Assembly: GCA_904395335.1 (NCBI GenBank)
Contig: CAJFNR010000004.1
Location: forward strand, 62,001 to 126,000
Direction: 5' to 3'
DNA: 64,000 nt
Origin: Candidatus Avimonas narfae
Lineage (GTDB): Bacteria; Bacillota; Clostridia; Oscillospirales; Acutalibacteraceae
Below, in pieces: positions 9,812 to 18,563 of this stretch. Under the pieces are notes generated by a model, which made no database searches, was not told where the DNA came from, and worked only from the letters and a program-made list of their open reading frames with translations. Both the position numbers and the translations under genes were made by a program. The stretch's first letter is position 1. Each line of letters starts with the position of its first letter.

Positions 9812-9867
9812 CCTTAACCATTCCTTAATTTTTCATTCTGTCTATTTTTCTTATGGTGTGTTAGAAT
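9812..9867 (+). promoter_or_regulatory. Candidate response-regulator box and -10 for the two-component operon
   Basis: CCTTAA occurs at 9812 and again at 9823, an 11-base spacing typical of OmpR-family regulator sites. TAGAAT at 9862-9867 is a reasonable -10 element before the regulator gene. Autoregulation is an inference. Confidence 0.4.
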
Positions 9868-9914
9868 ACAGTCAGTATCCGGGGCAAAGGCCCTGCTGAG
9901 GAGGACGGAAACCC

Positions 9915-10616
9915 ATGAGCCAAACCATTCTGGTGTGCGACGATGATAAAGAGATTGCGGCGGCGGTGGATATTTACCTAACGGCGGAGGGATACCGGGT
10001 GCTGCAGGCCTACGACGGGCTGCAGGCGCTGGAGCTGCTGCGGGACAATGAGGATGTTCAGCTGATCCTGATGGATGTTATGATGCCGCGCATGGACGGG
10101 GTGCACGCCACCATGAAAATACGGGAGAGCCGCAATATCCCCATCATCATGCTGTCGGCCAAGAGTGAGGACAACGACAAGATCCTGGGGCTGAACATCG
10201 GAGCGGACGACTACATCACCAAGCCCTTCAATCCTATGGAACTGATCGCCAGGGTGAAATCCCAGCTGCGCCGGTACACGCGTCTGGGCAGCGTGCCGGA
10301 GGCGGCGGGGGCCTCCGTTGTCGTCAACGGCGGTCTGGAGCTGGACGACGGAGCCAAAAGGGTGACGGTGGACGGAAACGAGGTGTCCCTGACGCCGGTG
10401 GAATACAAGATCGTGAAATTCCTGCTGGAAAACCGGGGAATGGTGTTTTCCAGCGCCCAGATTTATGAAAATGTGTGGAACGAGCCGTCCTACGGCGCGG
10501 ACAATATCGTGGCGGTGCACATCCGGCATATCCGGGAGAAGATCGAGATCAATCCCAAGGAGCCCCGGTATCTCAAGGTGATTTGGGGCCACGGCTATAA
10601 GATGGAAAAGCTGTAA
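9915..10616 (+). CDS. OmpR-family response regulator
   Basis: 233 residues: receiver domain (acidic pocket CDDDKE, phosphoacceptor Asp54 in ILMDVMMPRMDG, MLSAK, and the KPF lysine near residue 106) followed by a winged-helix DNA-binding domain (SLTPVEYKIVKFLLENRG, ending GHGYKMEK). It is phosphorylated by the kinase encoded 24 bases downstream and would then bind DNA. The layout is like VanR/PhoP-type regulators of cell-envelope functions. The start ATG follows GAGGAGGACGG. Confidence 0.94.
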   Translation: MSQTILVCDDDKEIAAAVDIYLTAEGYRVLQAYDGLQALELLRDNEDVQLILMDVMMPRMDGVHATMKIRESRNIPIIMLSAKSEDNDKILGLNIGADDYITKPFNPMELIARVKSQLRRYTRLGSVPEAAGASVVVNGGLELDDGAKRVTVDGNEVSLTPVEYKIVKFLLENRGMVFSSAQIYENVWNEPSYGADNIVAVHIRHIREKIEINPKEPRYLKVIWGHGYKMEKL

Positions 10617-10640
10617 GACAACGGGGAAGGAGGCGCTCGG

Positions 10641-12617
10641 ATGAAAATGCGGGAGAGTAAGGGGCTCAAGGCAACGGCCTCCGTCCTGCTGGCCGTCTTT
10701 CTGTCGGCGTTGGCAGTGGGGCTGTCTGGCCTATACACGCTGCTGGTCTATTACCGGGTGATGGACGCAGACGGCTTCCGGAATTCCTACGTTATTGCCA
10801 GCCGGATGAGCTACGATATCGATGAAGTGGTGCGTTGCTATCAATACGAGGTGATGGAGGAGCAGGGGATTCCTCTGAGCTCCTATCAGCAGAGGAGGTT
10901 GGCGGAAGCGCCTTCCCATTATCAAAGCGCCGCAGGCAGCAATTTCCTGTGGGTGATTCAGGACGAAAACGGCCGGGTGCTGAGGAGCAACCTGACCACG
11001 GAGACTCCCCTTGAGGAATTCGAGAGGGGGACCAACAGCCAGTATTCGGAGACGACGGTTTGGTGGAGCCCCCGGGAAATGGCAGATATTGTCGATGAAT
11101 TCCGCTGGGATACGGAGGAGGACAGGCAGGCGGAGATCAGCGAGACCTCCGTGCTGTGGCAGGTGCGTTACGGGCTGCGCGATCCCCTGACAGCGGACGA
11201 TTACTATGCGTATGAGGAGGAGCAGTTCAGCCGGGCGGACGGTTGGCTTCAGGAGACGCTGATTGTGCTGGCGGTGGCATTTGTCGCCTGCGTTGTGCTG
11301 TTCAGCTATTTGGCGGCGGCGGCCGGCCACAGCCGTGGGGTGGAAGGAATCCGCCTCAATTTCCTGGACTATATCTGGGTAGAGGTCTGGATTCTCCTGG
11401 TCATCATCCTACTGTCCATTGTGCTGGGGCTTCTCGACCCCTATTCCTATTCCTCCCCCTTTATCCGGGAGGCCGTGGCGGGTACCTTCTTTTTCTGGGG
11501 ACTGGCAGCGTGCCTGCTGACCCTCATCCGCCGGGGCAAGGCGAAGAAAATGTATGCCACCTCCTTGGTGCGCCTGCTGCTCAAGCCGGTCAGGTCCTTT
11601 GGCCGCTTTGTCCGCCGGGCGGTCCGGCATTCCCGGGCGGTGACCAAGGTTCTGGTCGCGGCATTGCTCATTGTGTTGTTTGAGCTGATCTGTTTGGAGG
11701 GGCGGTATTCCGGCGGCATCATGTTCCTCTGGGTAATGGGCAATGTGGCGCTGGTGTTGCTGGCGGTGTGGATCGCGGTGCAGTACGATACGCTGCGCAA
11801 GGCGACGGAACGCATGGCTGCGGGCGAACTGGGCCAGGTGGTGAAGGAGGGGGATGTCCCCCTGTTCAAGCCTCTGGCTGCCAATCTTAACCACTGCGGG
11901 GAGGCGCTGACCGCTGCGGTGCAGGATGCCACCCGGAGCGAACGGTTGAAAACCGAGCTGATTACCAATGTATCCCACGACATCAAAACGCCGTTGACCT
12001 CCATCATCAGCTATGTGGACCTGCTCAAGACTACCGATATTCAGGACCCGAAGGCGTTGGAGTATATCGCTGTGCTGGAGAAAAAATCCAAGCGGCTAGC
12101 GCAGCTGATGGTGGATCTGGTGGAGGCCTCCAAGGTCACCTCCGGCAACGTGTCGGTGGAGATGGAGCCGCTCAATCTGGGCGAACTGATCAAGCAGGCT
12201 TCCGGGGAATTTGAGGCCCGGCTGGAGGAAAAGAACATCGCGCTGCTGTGCCGCTTGCCGGAAGAGCCGGTGATGGTGATGGCTGACGGCCGCCACATGT
12301 GGCGGGTGCTGGACAATCTGTTCGGCAACACGGTGAAATACGCCCTGGAGGGAACGCGGGTGTATGTGGATCTAACCGTCGAGAACGGAGCGGCGGCGCT
12401 GGTCATCAAGAATATCTCTCGCGATCCCTTGAACATCCGCCCGGAGGAGCTGATGGAACGCTTTGTCCGCGGTGACCAGGCGCGGCATACCGAGGGCAGT
12501 GGGCTGGGCCTCTCCATCGCCCGCAGCCTGATGGAGCTGCAGGGAGGGAGCATGGAGCTGGCCATCGACGGCGACCTCTTTAAGGTGCAGCTGCGCATGC
12601 GGGCGATAGGCGGCTGA
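10641..12617 (+). CDS. Membrane sensor histidine kinase
   Basis: 658 residues. A TM helix near residues 15-37 is followed by an extracellular region of ~165 residues rich in Tyr and acidic residues, then about five more hydrophobic segments (residues ~200-390). That multi-helix block before the kinase core is unusual beside a simple HAMP linker. The core has the H-box NVSHDIKTPLTSI with phospho-accepting His446, then the ATPase N-box DNLFGNTVKYA and G-box GSGLGLSIA. It should sense an envelope or membrane signal and phosphorylate the adjacent regulator. Long linker helices suggest a dimeric signalling stalk. Confidence 0.93.
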   Translation: MKMRESKGLKATASVLLAVFLSALAVGLSGLYTLLVYYRVMDADGFRNSYVIASRMSYDIDEVVRCYQYEVMEEQGIPLSSYQQRRLAEAPSHYQSAAGSNFLWVIQDENGRVLRSNLTTETPLEEFERGTNSQYSETTVWWSPREMADIVDEFRWDTEEDRQAEISETSVLWQVRYGLRDPLTADDYYAYEEEQFSRADGWLQETLIVLAVAFVACVVLFSYLAAAAGHSRGVEGIRLNFLDYIWVEVWILLVIILLSIVLGLLDPYSYSSPFIREAVAGTFFFWGLAACLLTLIRRGKAKKMYATSLVRLLLKPVRSFGRFVRRAVRHSRAVTKVLVAALLIVLFELICLEGRYSGGIMFLWVMGNVALVLLAVWIAVQYDTLRKATERMAAGELGQVVKEGDVPLFKPLAANLNHCGEALTAAVQDATRSERLKTELITNVSHDIKTPLTSIISYVDLLKTTDIQDPKALEYIAVLEKKSKRLAQLMVDLVEASKVTSGNVSVEMEPLNLGELIKQASGEFEARLEEKNIALLCRLPEEPVMVMADGRHMWRVLDNLFGNTVKYALEGTRVYVDLTVENGAAALVIKNISRDPLNIRPEELMERFVRGDQARHTEGSGLGLSIARSLMELQGGSMELAIDGDLFKVQLRMRAIGG

Positions 12618-12639
12618 TGCGATTTCCCTCTTGTCAAAC

Positions 12640-12674
12640 ACCGCCCTTTCGGGTAAACTGGAGGAAAGGGCGGT
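12640..12674 (+). promoter_or_regulatory. Hairpin enclosing the ribosome site of the cyclase gene
   Basis: ACCGCCCTTTC (12640-12650) and GAAAGGGCGGT (12664-12674) are perfectly complementary. The loop holds the GGAGG ribosome site and the 3' arm covers the first bases of the GTG start. Such folding could repress translation or be relieved by ribosomes finishing the kinase gene 22 bases upstream of it. Confidence 0.5.
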
Positions 12675-13263
12675 GACAACGGTGAAAGTGATCGATATCA
12701 GCCGGGAGATGATAAGCGCGCCGGTATATCCGGGGGACCCTGCGCCCCGGCTGCAGGAGCTGAGCCGGTTGTCCCTGGGGGACGGATGCAATCTGTCCGC
12801 CCTCAGCTGTTGCCTGCACAACGGGACTCATCTGGATGCCCCGCTTCATTTTCTTCCCGACGGGGAGGATGCTGCGGAAGTGCCGCTGGAGAGCTGCGTA
12901 GGCGAGTGCCTGGTGGTGGCGTGCAGCGGGGTGTTGCTGGGCGCGCAGGTAGATGCTCTGCTTGAAAAGCAGAGGCCGGAACGGCTGCTTTTCAAGGGGG
13001 ATGTGACCATCAGCCCAAGCGCGGCCTTTGTGCTGGCGGATGCCGGTATCCGGCTGCTGGGCGTGGAGGCGCCTTCCGTCGCCCTGCCGGAGGAGGCGGG
13101 CGAGGTGCATCGTCAGCTGCTGTCCAGCGGGATGGTTCTGCTGGAGGGGCTGGACTTGTCCCAAGCGGGAACCGGCTATTACTATCTGTTCGCTGCACCG
13201 CTGAAGATCGCGGGGGCGGACGGGACACCGGTGCGCGCTGTCCTTTTGGAACGCTCGCTGTAA
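12673..13263 (+). CDS. Cyclase-family (kynurenine formamidase-like) metal hydrolase
   Basis: 196 residues. The sequence DISREMISAPVYPGDP and HNGTHLDAPLHF are the hallmarks of the cyclase/kynurenine formamidase family, in which the HxGTHxDxPxH segment binds the metal. These enzymes hydrolyse N-formylkynurenine, isatin or cyclic amides; the substrate here cannot be deduced. I chose the GTG at 12673 because GGAGG lies 8 bases before it; the frame is open back to a TTG at 12631. The gene follows the two-component genes closely but is functionally unrelated. Confidence 0.88.
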   Translation: MTTVKVIDISREMISAPVYPGDPAPRLQELSRLSLGDGCNLSALSCCLHNGTHLDAPLHFLPDGEDAAEVPLESCVGECLVVACSGVLLGAQVDALLEKQRPERLLFKGDVTISPSAAFVLADAGIRLLGVEAPSVALPEEAGEVHRQLLSSGMVLLEGLDLSQAGTGYYYLFAAPLKIAGADGTPVRAVLLERSL

Positions 13264-13285
13264 TGGGATCGGAGGAAACGATATT

Positions 13286-13771
13286 ATGACGGAACGAGAG
13301 ATTACCGAATTCACCCTGCAGCTTATCGGTCAGTTTTTTGGGGTGTATTTGCTGTACTTTTTGCTAATAATCGCGGCGGGGGTTATGCTGGCCCTGGCGG
13401 TATACAACGACGCCCGGTACCGTGGGAACCGCAACGCCGTGCTGTGGGCGGTGCTCTCCGGTTTTTTCGGCATTGCCGGCCTTATCTACCTTATTGTTCA
13501 GCTGGCCAGCAAGCGGTACGTGGTGTGTGCGACTTGCTACCGGCCCATTCCCAGCGCGGAACCGCTGTGCCCGGTCTGCGGCGCGGTATCCCCGGAGGTA
13601 TACCGTTTTTCCCCGCCGGAGTTAAGGGAGAAGCAGCGCAAACGCCGGTTTCTCTTTTTGTACCTCTACATCGGCTTCATGGTGCTGGCAGTGCTGTTGG
13701 TTGTGGGCCTGATATGGTATATGTTTGATCAGGTTCTTCCTCAGATTTACGCTTATTCCTATTCGTATTGA
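13286..13771 (+). CDS. Small membrane protein with zinc ribbon
   Basis: 161 residues: two N-terminal TM helices (residues ~18-40 and ~50-70), a Cys4 zinc-ribbon (CATCYRP...CPVCG, residues ~78-97), a basic stretch (REKQRKRR) and a final TM helix (~125-150). The arrangement places the ribbon on the cytoplasmic side. No family-level function can be given. It starts 22 bases after the hydrolase gene and ends at a terminator. Confidence 0.8.
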   Translation: MTEREITEFTLQLIGQFFGVYLLYFLLIIAAGVMLALAVYNDARYRGNRNAVLWAVLSGFFGIAGLIYLIVQLASKRYVVCATCYRPIPSAEPLCPVCGAVSPEVYRFSPPELREKQRKRRFLFLYLYIGFMVLAVLLVVGLIWYMFDQVLPQIYAYSYSY

Positions 13772-13784
13772 GTATGATTTTTCT

Positions 13785-13815
13785 GCCCCCGTGCTGTCCG
13801 GCGCGGGGGCTTTTG
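13785..13815 (+). terminator. Rho-independent terminator
   Basis: GCCCCCGTGC pairs with GCGCGGGGGC (one G-U pair), followed by TTTTG, 14 bases after the zinc-ribbon gene. Confidence 0.85.
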
Positions 13816-13824
13816 TATGGGTGC

Positions 13825-13853
13825 TTGCCCTTTTTGTCAAAACGCGGTACAAT
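13825..13853 (+). promoter_or_regulatory. Candidate asnA promoter
   Basis: TTGCCC and TACAAT are spaced by exactly 17 bases, immediately after the preceding terminator and about 70 bases before the asnA transcription unit reaches its start codon. Confidence 0.6.
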
Positions 13854-13930
13854 ACCAGTTAAGACCGCCGGAGAGAGGAAAGAAAACCGCTCCGGCAGAG
13901 TTCCCGCGAGGGGGAAAGGCTGGAACGAAC

Positions 13931-14956
13931 ATGACGCAACAGGAAATTTATCGCCTTCAGATACCGGAGGGGTACCGTCCCGTGCTGGATTTGCTGGAAA
14001 CGGAAAAGGCCATCAAGGAGCTGAAGGATTTCTTTCAGAAGGAGCTGGCGGCGGCGCTGCGGCTCACCCGGGTGTCGGCGCCTCTCTTTGTTCGCCCGGA
14101 AACCGGACTGAACGACAATCTCAACGGGGTGGAGCGCCCTGTGGCCTTTGATGTGCCCTCTCTGGGAGGGAGCCGGGCGGAGATCGTCCATTCCCTGGCG
14201 AAGTGGAAGCGCTACGCCCTGGGCCGATACCATATGCCGGCGGAAACCGGCTTGTACACCGATATGAACGCCATCCGCCGGGATGAAACGCCGGACAACC
14301 TTCATTCCCTGTATGTGGACCAGTGGGATTGGGAACGGGTCATCAGCCGGGAGGAGCGTTGTGAAGAGTACTTGCGCCAGACGGTGCGCGCCATTTACGG
14401 CGTGTTTTTGCGCGCACAGGGGCATATGACGGCATACTGTCCCCGGCTGAAGGCGTTTCTGCCGCCGGAGATCACCTTTGTCACCACCCAGGAGCTGGAG
14501 GACCGCTATCCTGGCCTGACGCCCTCCGAAAGGGAGACGGAGGCCGCCCGGGAGCATGGGGCGGTGTTCCTGATGCAGATCGGGGGGAAGCTGCGCTCAG
14601 GGGAGCCTCACGATGGGCGGGCGCCCGATTACGACGACTGGTCACTCAACGGCGATATTTTCTTCTATTATCCGGTGCTGGAGCGGGCTTTTGAGGTGTC
14701 CTCCATGGGCATCCGGGTGGACGCGGATTCTCTGGCCGCCCAGTTGAAGGAGGCCGGCTGCGAGGAGCGGGCGGCGCTCCCCTTCCAGAAAGCGCTTCTG
14801 CACGACGAGCTGCCGCTGACCATCGGTGGTGGCATCGGCCAGTCCCGGCTGTGCATGTTTTTCCTCAACAAGGCCCACATCGGCGAGGTGCAGGCCTCCG
14901 TGTGGCCGGACGAGATGATGAACCGCTGCGCTGCGGCAGGGATTCCGCTGCTGTGA
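13931..14956 (+). CDS. asnA: Aspartate-ammonia ligase
   Basis: A 341-residue class II-tRNA-synthetase-like enzyme that makes asparagine from aspartate, ammonia and ATP. Recognisable segments are RVSAPLFV, TGLNDNLNGVERPV, HSLAKWKR, GLYTDMNAIRRDE and, near the end, GGGIGQSR. Length matches the AsnA family. The ATG at 13931 fits where the family begins, although the ribosome site before it is poor; the frame is open back to 13817. The gene is followed 38 bases later by mutY and probably cotranscribed with it. Confidence 0.95.
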   Translation: MTQQEIYRLQIPEGYRPVLDLLETEKAIKELKDFFQKELAAALRLTRVSAPLFVRPETGLNDNLNGVERPVAFDVPSLGGSRAEIVHSLAKWKRYALGRYHMPAETGLYTDMNAIRRDETPDNLHSLYVDQWDWERVISREERCEEYLRQTVRAIYGVFLRAQGHMTAYCPRLKAFLPPEITFVTTQELEDRYPGLTPSERETEAAREHGAVFLMQIGGKLRSGEPHDGRAPDYDDWSLNGDIFFYYPVLERAFEVSSMGIRVDADSLAAQLKEAGCEERAALPFQKALLHDELPLTIGGGIGQSRLCMFFLNKAHIGEVQASVWPDEMMNRCAAAGIPLL

Positions 14957-14994
14957 GCGGGGCGCGGGGAACCAAGGGAAAAAGGGAGACGACG

Positions 14995-16113
14995 GTGCCG
15001 GCCTGTCCGTGGCTGGCGCCGCTTTCGTCTCTACTGCTTCCTTGGTATGACCGTCAGGTGCGGGCGCTCCCCTGGCGCGACACCCCTACGCCCTACGGCG
15101 TATGGGTGTCGGAGATCATGTTGCAGCAGACACGCATTGAGGCGGTGCTCTCCTATTACGATCGGTTCATGAAAGCCTTCCCCACCATCCGGGATCTGGC
15201 TGATGCGCCGGAGGATGTGCTGATGAAGCAGTGGGAGGGACTGGGCTACTATAGCCGGGCGCGGAACCTGCAGAAGACGGCACGGATGGTTCGGGATACC
15301 GGCCTGCCCGCCGACTATGAGGCTCTGCTGCGCTTGCCAGGGATCGGGGAATACACGGCGGGGGCTATTGCCTCCATCGCGTTTGGGATCCCGGTACCGG
15401 CGGTGGACGGCAATGTGTTGCGGGTACTGGCCCGGTTGATGGACTGTGACGCGGATGTGATGAAGCCTCCGGTGCGCCGGATGATGACACAGGTCATAGC
15501 GGAGCTGGTGCCACCCCAGCGTCCGGGGGATTTCAATCAGGCGGTGATGGAGCTGGGGGAGACAATCTGCCTTCCCAACACCGATCCGGACTGTAAAGCG
15601 TGTCCCCTTGCGGGGATATGCCGGGGAGCGGCGGCAGGCCGGGCGCGGGAGCTGCCGGTCCGATCCGCCGCCAAGGAAAAGCGGAAGGAGACCCGGACGG
15701 TGCTGGTGTTGTTGGCGGCGGATCGTCGGGGGACTCGCCGAGTGCTGCTGCACCGCCGGCCGTCCAAAGGACTGCTGGCCGGTCTCTGGGAGTTGCCCAA
15801 TGTAGAGGGGGAGCTGACGGCACGGCAGGCAATGGACTGGGCTCGAGAGAAGGGGTGCCCATCTGTAAAGGTAACTGTGCTTACAGATGCGAAGCATCTA
15901 TTCAGCCATGTGGAATGGCGAATGCGGGGATACTGTGTGGAGTCGGCATCTCCTCCGGAAGAAAAGGAGCCGAATCCGGACAATGTGTGGGCCAGTGCAG
16001 AGGAACTGCGGGAGAAATATGCCCTGCCCGGTGCTTTCCGCGCCTATTCCCGTATGCTTCCCCAATGGCTGGAGGAAGGCATTCCTCTTTCCCTTTTCAC
16101 AGAATCAGTGTAA
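14995..16113 (+). CDS. mutY: A/G-specific adenine DNA glycosylase
   Basis: 372 residues. This repair enzyme removes adenine mispaired with 8-oxoguanine. The N-terminal domain shows the HhH motif LPGIGEYTAGAIASIAFG, the catalytic Asp in VDGNV, and a 4Fe-4S cluster site C-X7-C-X2-C-X5-C. The first spacing is one residue longer than in E. coli. The C-terminal domain is a NUDIX-like 8-oxoG recognition module (LFSHVEWRM). GTG at 14995 was chosen because AGGGAG lies six bases before it; the frame is open far upstream inside asnA. Confidence 0.95.
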   Translation: MPACPWLAPLSSLLLPWYDRQVRALPWRDTPTPYGVWVSEIMLQQTRIEAVLSYYDRFMKAFPTIRDLADAPEDVLMKQWEGLGYYSRARNLQKTARMVRDTGLPADYEALLRLPGIGEYTAGAIASIAFGIPVPAVDGNVLRVLARLMDCDADVMKPPVRRMMTQVIAELVPPQRPGDFNQAVMELGETICLPNTDPDCKACPLAGICRGAAAGRARELPVRSAAKEKRKETRTVLVLLAADRRGTRRVLLHRRPSKGLLAGLWELPNVEGELTARQAMDWAREKGCPSVKVTVLTDAKHLFSHVEWRMRGYCVESASPPEEKEPNPDNVWASAEELREKYALPGAFRAYSRMLPQWLEEGIPLSLFTESV

Positions 16114-16146
16114 AGCTAATTGGCGTTACAGAGAAGGAGGGTGAAG

Positions 16147-16881
16147 ATGAACCGAACAGCCTTGATTACCGGCGCTTCCCGCGGAATCGGACGGGCAGCG
16201 GCGGAGCTGCTGGCGGAGCGCGGATACCGGCTGATGCTCAACTACTTTCGGTCGGAGGGCAGCGTGCAGGAGCTGAAGCAAAAGCTGACGGCTGCCGGAG
16301 CGGATGCGGAGATTTTTCAGGCGGACGTGGGCGACCCTCGTCAGGCGGAGGCTATGGCGGAGGCCTGCTGCAAGCGGTTTGGTCGGGTGGATGTCCTGAT
16401 CAACAACGCGGGGATCGCGGATGTGGGGTTGCTCACCGAGGTGACCGATGAGCGCTGGGACCAGCTGTGGCGCGTCAACGTGGGCGGCGTATTTTATACC
16501 TGCCGGGCAGTACTCCCCGGTATGATCCGGGAAAAGCGCGGCAAAATCATCAACCTGTCCTCCATCTGGGGGATCGCGGGCGCCTCCTGTGAGGCGGCCT
16601 ATTCCGCTACAAAGGCGGCGGTCATCGGCTTGACCAAGGCATTGGCCAAGGAGGTAGGCCCTTCCGGTATCCAGGTCAACTGCATCGCCCCCGGGGCGGT
16701 GGAAACCGACATGAACGCCGCCCTGGACGAAGCCGCTCTCCGGTCTTTGCGGGAGGAAACGCCCCTGGGACGTCTGGGAACCCCGCGGGAGATCGCAGCT
16801 GCCATCGCCTTTCTGGCGTCGGAGGAATCGGATTTCATCACCGGACAGGTGCTGAGCCCCAACGGCGGTCTGGTCATTTAG
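16147..16881 (+). CDS. Short-chain dehydrogenase/reductase, FabG-like
   Basis: 244 residues. It has the Rossmann TGASRGIG cofactor motif, NNAG, the catalytic Ser near residue 137 in NLSSIWG, YSATK (Tyr ~152, Lys ~156), and a C-terminal FLASEESDFITGQVLSPNGG typical of 3-oxoacyl-ACP reductases. GGAGG precedes the ATG by six bases. It is isolated from other fatty-acid genes, sitting between mutY and a NUDIX gene, so it may act on another substrate. Confidence 0.9.
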   Translation: MNRTALITGASRGIGRAAAELLAERGYRLMLNYFRSEGSVQELKQKLTAAGADAEIFQADVGDPRQAEAMAEACCKRFGRVDVLINNAGIADVGLLTEVTDERWDQLWRVNVGGVFYTCRAVLPGMIREKRGKIINLSSIWGIAGASCEAAYSATKAAVIGLTKALAKEVGPSGIQVNCIAPGAVETDMNAALDEAALRSLREETPLGRLGTPREIAAAIAFLASEESDFITGQVLSPNGGLVI

Positions 16882-16894
16882 GGGAGGGAGAGCT

Positions 16895-17332
16895 GTGGAG
16901 GTAACCTTTTATTCTCAGTGGGAGGATAGCCGCCTGCGCTTTGCCGTCATTGCGGCCTGGTGCGGGGACGGTTGGCTGTTTTGCCGGCATCGGGAGCGGG
17001 AGACTTTTGAACTCCCGGGTGGTCATCGGGAACAGGGGGAGAGCGTTGAGGAAGCCGCGCGGCGGGAACTCTTGGAAGAAACCGGCGCAAAGGCCCTTGT
17101 CCTGGAACCGGTGTGTGCCTATTCCGTCACGGGGAAGAATCGCGTTAGCCCGCAAGGTGAGGAAAACTTTGGTATGCTCTTTTATGCGGAAGTGAATAAC
17201 CTCGGAGCCCCACCCGTCGATTTTGAGATGGCGGAGGTGCGTGTGATGCCGAAGCTTCCCGATGCGCTGACCTATCCGGAAATCCAGCCGGCTCTGCTTA
17301 AAAAGGCGGAGGAATGGCGCAAAAAGCGGTGA
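16895..17332 (+). CDS. NUDIX hydrolase
   Basis: 145 residues with a complete NUDIX box (GHREQGESVEEAARREL followed by LEETGA). These enzymes cleave nucleoside diphosphates linked to another group; close relatives include 8-oxo-dGTP pyrophosphatases. The GTG start follows GGGGAGGGAG and lies 13 bases after the reductase stop. Proximity to mutY, an 8-oxoG repair gene, makes a nucleotide-sanitising role plausible but unproven. Confidence 0.9.
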   Translation: MEVTFYSQWEDSRLRFAVIAAWCGDGWLFCRHRERETFELPGGHREQGESVEEAARRELLEETGAKALVLEPVCAYSVTGKNRVSPQGEENFGMLFYAEVNNLGAPPVDFEMAEVRVMPKLPDALTYPEIQPALLKKAEEWRKKR

Positions 17333-17388
17333 AATTCCGCTGATTTCTTGCAAAAAGAGAAAAAGAAACAGGATACAAAAAATTCTTG

Positions 17389-17417
17389 TTGCAATTTTTT
17401 CCCGGCTATGCTATCAT
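17389..17417 (+). promoter_or_regulatory. Candidate rpmE promoter
   Basis: TTGCAA-N17-TATCAT in an AT-rich stretch, about 40 bases before the rpmE start codon. Confidence 0.6.
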
Positions 17418-17457
17418 TCTACTGTTAATGCTTGGGCTGCCGAAAGAGGTGACATAC

Positions 17458-17667
17458 ATGAAGGAAGCTATCCATCCGAAATATGAGGAGACCACCATCA
17501 CCTGCGCGTGTGGCGAGGTGATTCACACCCGGTCTACCAAAAAGGATATCCACGTGGAAATCTGCTCAAAGTGCCATCCTTTCTTTACCGGTAAGCAGAA
17601 ACTGGTGGACACCGGCGGGCGCGTCGATCGTTTCAAGCGCCGCTTCGGCATGGCCGACGAAAAATAA
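17458..17667 (+). CDS. rpmE: 50S ribosomal protein L31
   Basis: 69 residues of the large ribosomal subunit. It is the zinc-binding form: Cys16, Cys18, Cys36 and Cys39 ([15 protein letters not shown]) are all present, followed by the usual HPFFTGKQK and a basic C-terminus (RFKRRFG). AGAGGTGA lies upstream of the ATG at 17458. It has its own promoter and terminator. Confidence 0.97.
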   Translation: MKEAIHPKYEETTITCACGEVIHTRSTKKDIHVEICSKCHPFFTGKQKLVDTGGRVDRFKRRFGMADEK

Positions 17668-17684
17668 GGATCGTAATCCGGTTG

Positions 17685-17716
17685 AGGACAGCACCGACAG
17701 GCGCTGTCCTTTTTTC
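17685..17716 (+). terminator. Rho-independent terminator after rpmE
   Basis: AGGACAGC pairs with GCTGTCCT, followed by six T. Confidence 0.9.
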
Positions 17717-17743
17717 GCTGTCCGTTTGGAAGGAGGATTGTAC

Positions 17744-18400
17744 ATGGAACCGGCCGTATTGGGTGAATACTATACCGTCGCAGGGACAGGCACGGCGGAG
17801 ATCGTGGACCGCCGCTCCCGTTTTCTCGGAGCTGTGGCTCCCGCCGCCGATGAGCAGGAGGCACAGGCCTTTCTGGCGGAGATCCGCCGGGAGCATTGGG
17901 AGGCTAGGCACCACGTATACGCCTATGTGGTGGAAGGCGGACGCATCCGCCGTTGTTCCGACGACGGCGAACCCCAGGGAACAGGGGGCAAGCCGGTGCT
18001 GGACGTGGTGCAGGGGGCGGAGCTGATGCAGTGCGTGGCGGTGGTGACCCGCTATTTCGGCGGCATCCTGCTGGGGACGGGTGGATTGGTACGGGCCTAC
18101 TCCCATGCCGCCGCCCGGGCGGTAGAGGCGGCGGGCCGCGTCTGTATGAAGCCCTGCGTGCTGATGGAAACCGTTTGCGATTACGCGCAGTACGGCCGGC
18201 TGCTGCCCTATATCGCCGCATCGGGAGGCACGGTGGAGGACACGGTGTTTGCCGAAGGGGTGTCGTTGCGCTTCCGGCTGCCGGAGGATGAGTCGGCCCG
18301 GTTTGAAAAGGGGTTGGCGGACCTGACGGCGGGGACGGTTTCCGCCCGGGTGACGGGATACCGTCACGTGGCCTATCCCGCCGATCCGGCGGGGAAATAG
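17744..18400 (+). CDS. YigZ/IMPACT (UPF0029) family protein
   Basis: 218 residues. The N-terminal UPF0029 domain contains RSRFLG, HHVYAYV, DDGEPQGTGGKPVLDV and VVTRYFGGILLGTGGLVRAYS, which are diagnostic. The C-terminal part is the smaller ferredoxin-like DUF1949 domain. Relatives of eukaryotic IMPACT are linked to translation control, but the bacterial role is not settled. AAGGAGG lies before the ATG at 17744. Confidence 0.92.
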   Translation: MEPAVLGEYYTVAGTGTAEIVDRRSRFLGAVAPAADEQEAQAFLAEIRREHWEARHHVYAYVVEGGRIRRCSDDGEPQGTGGKPVLDVVQGAELMQCVAVVTRYFGGILLGTGGLVRAYSHAAARAVEAAGRVCMKPCVLMETVCDYAQYGRLLPYIAASGGTVEDTVFAEGVSLRFRLPEDESARFEKGLADLTAGTVSARVTGYRHVAYPADPAGK

Positions 18401-18563
18401 CGCAAAAGTGCCGCCTTTGTCCAAAACGGGGAAAGGAACTCTACCGTTTTTGTTTTAATCGCTGATTTTGAGAAGGATCGCTGTTTTCCGCCGAGGAAAA
18501 GAAGGAAAACGGGGTAAAAGCGGCGTATATACTAATAGTTCGCAGGGAAAGGGGGAACCGTCC

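Noticed and set aside
13860-13930. T-box leader for asnA
   Set aside because: The leader is too short and lacks the conserved T-box sequence.
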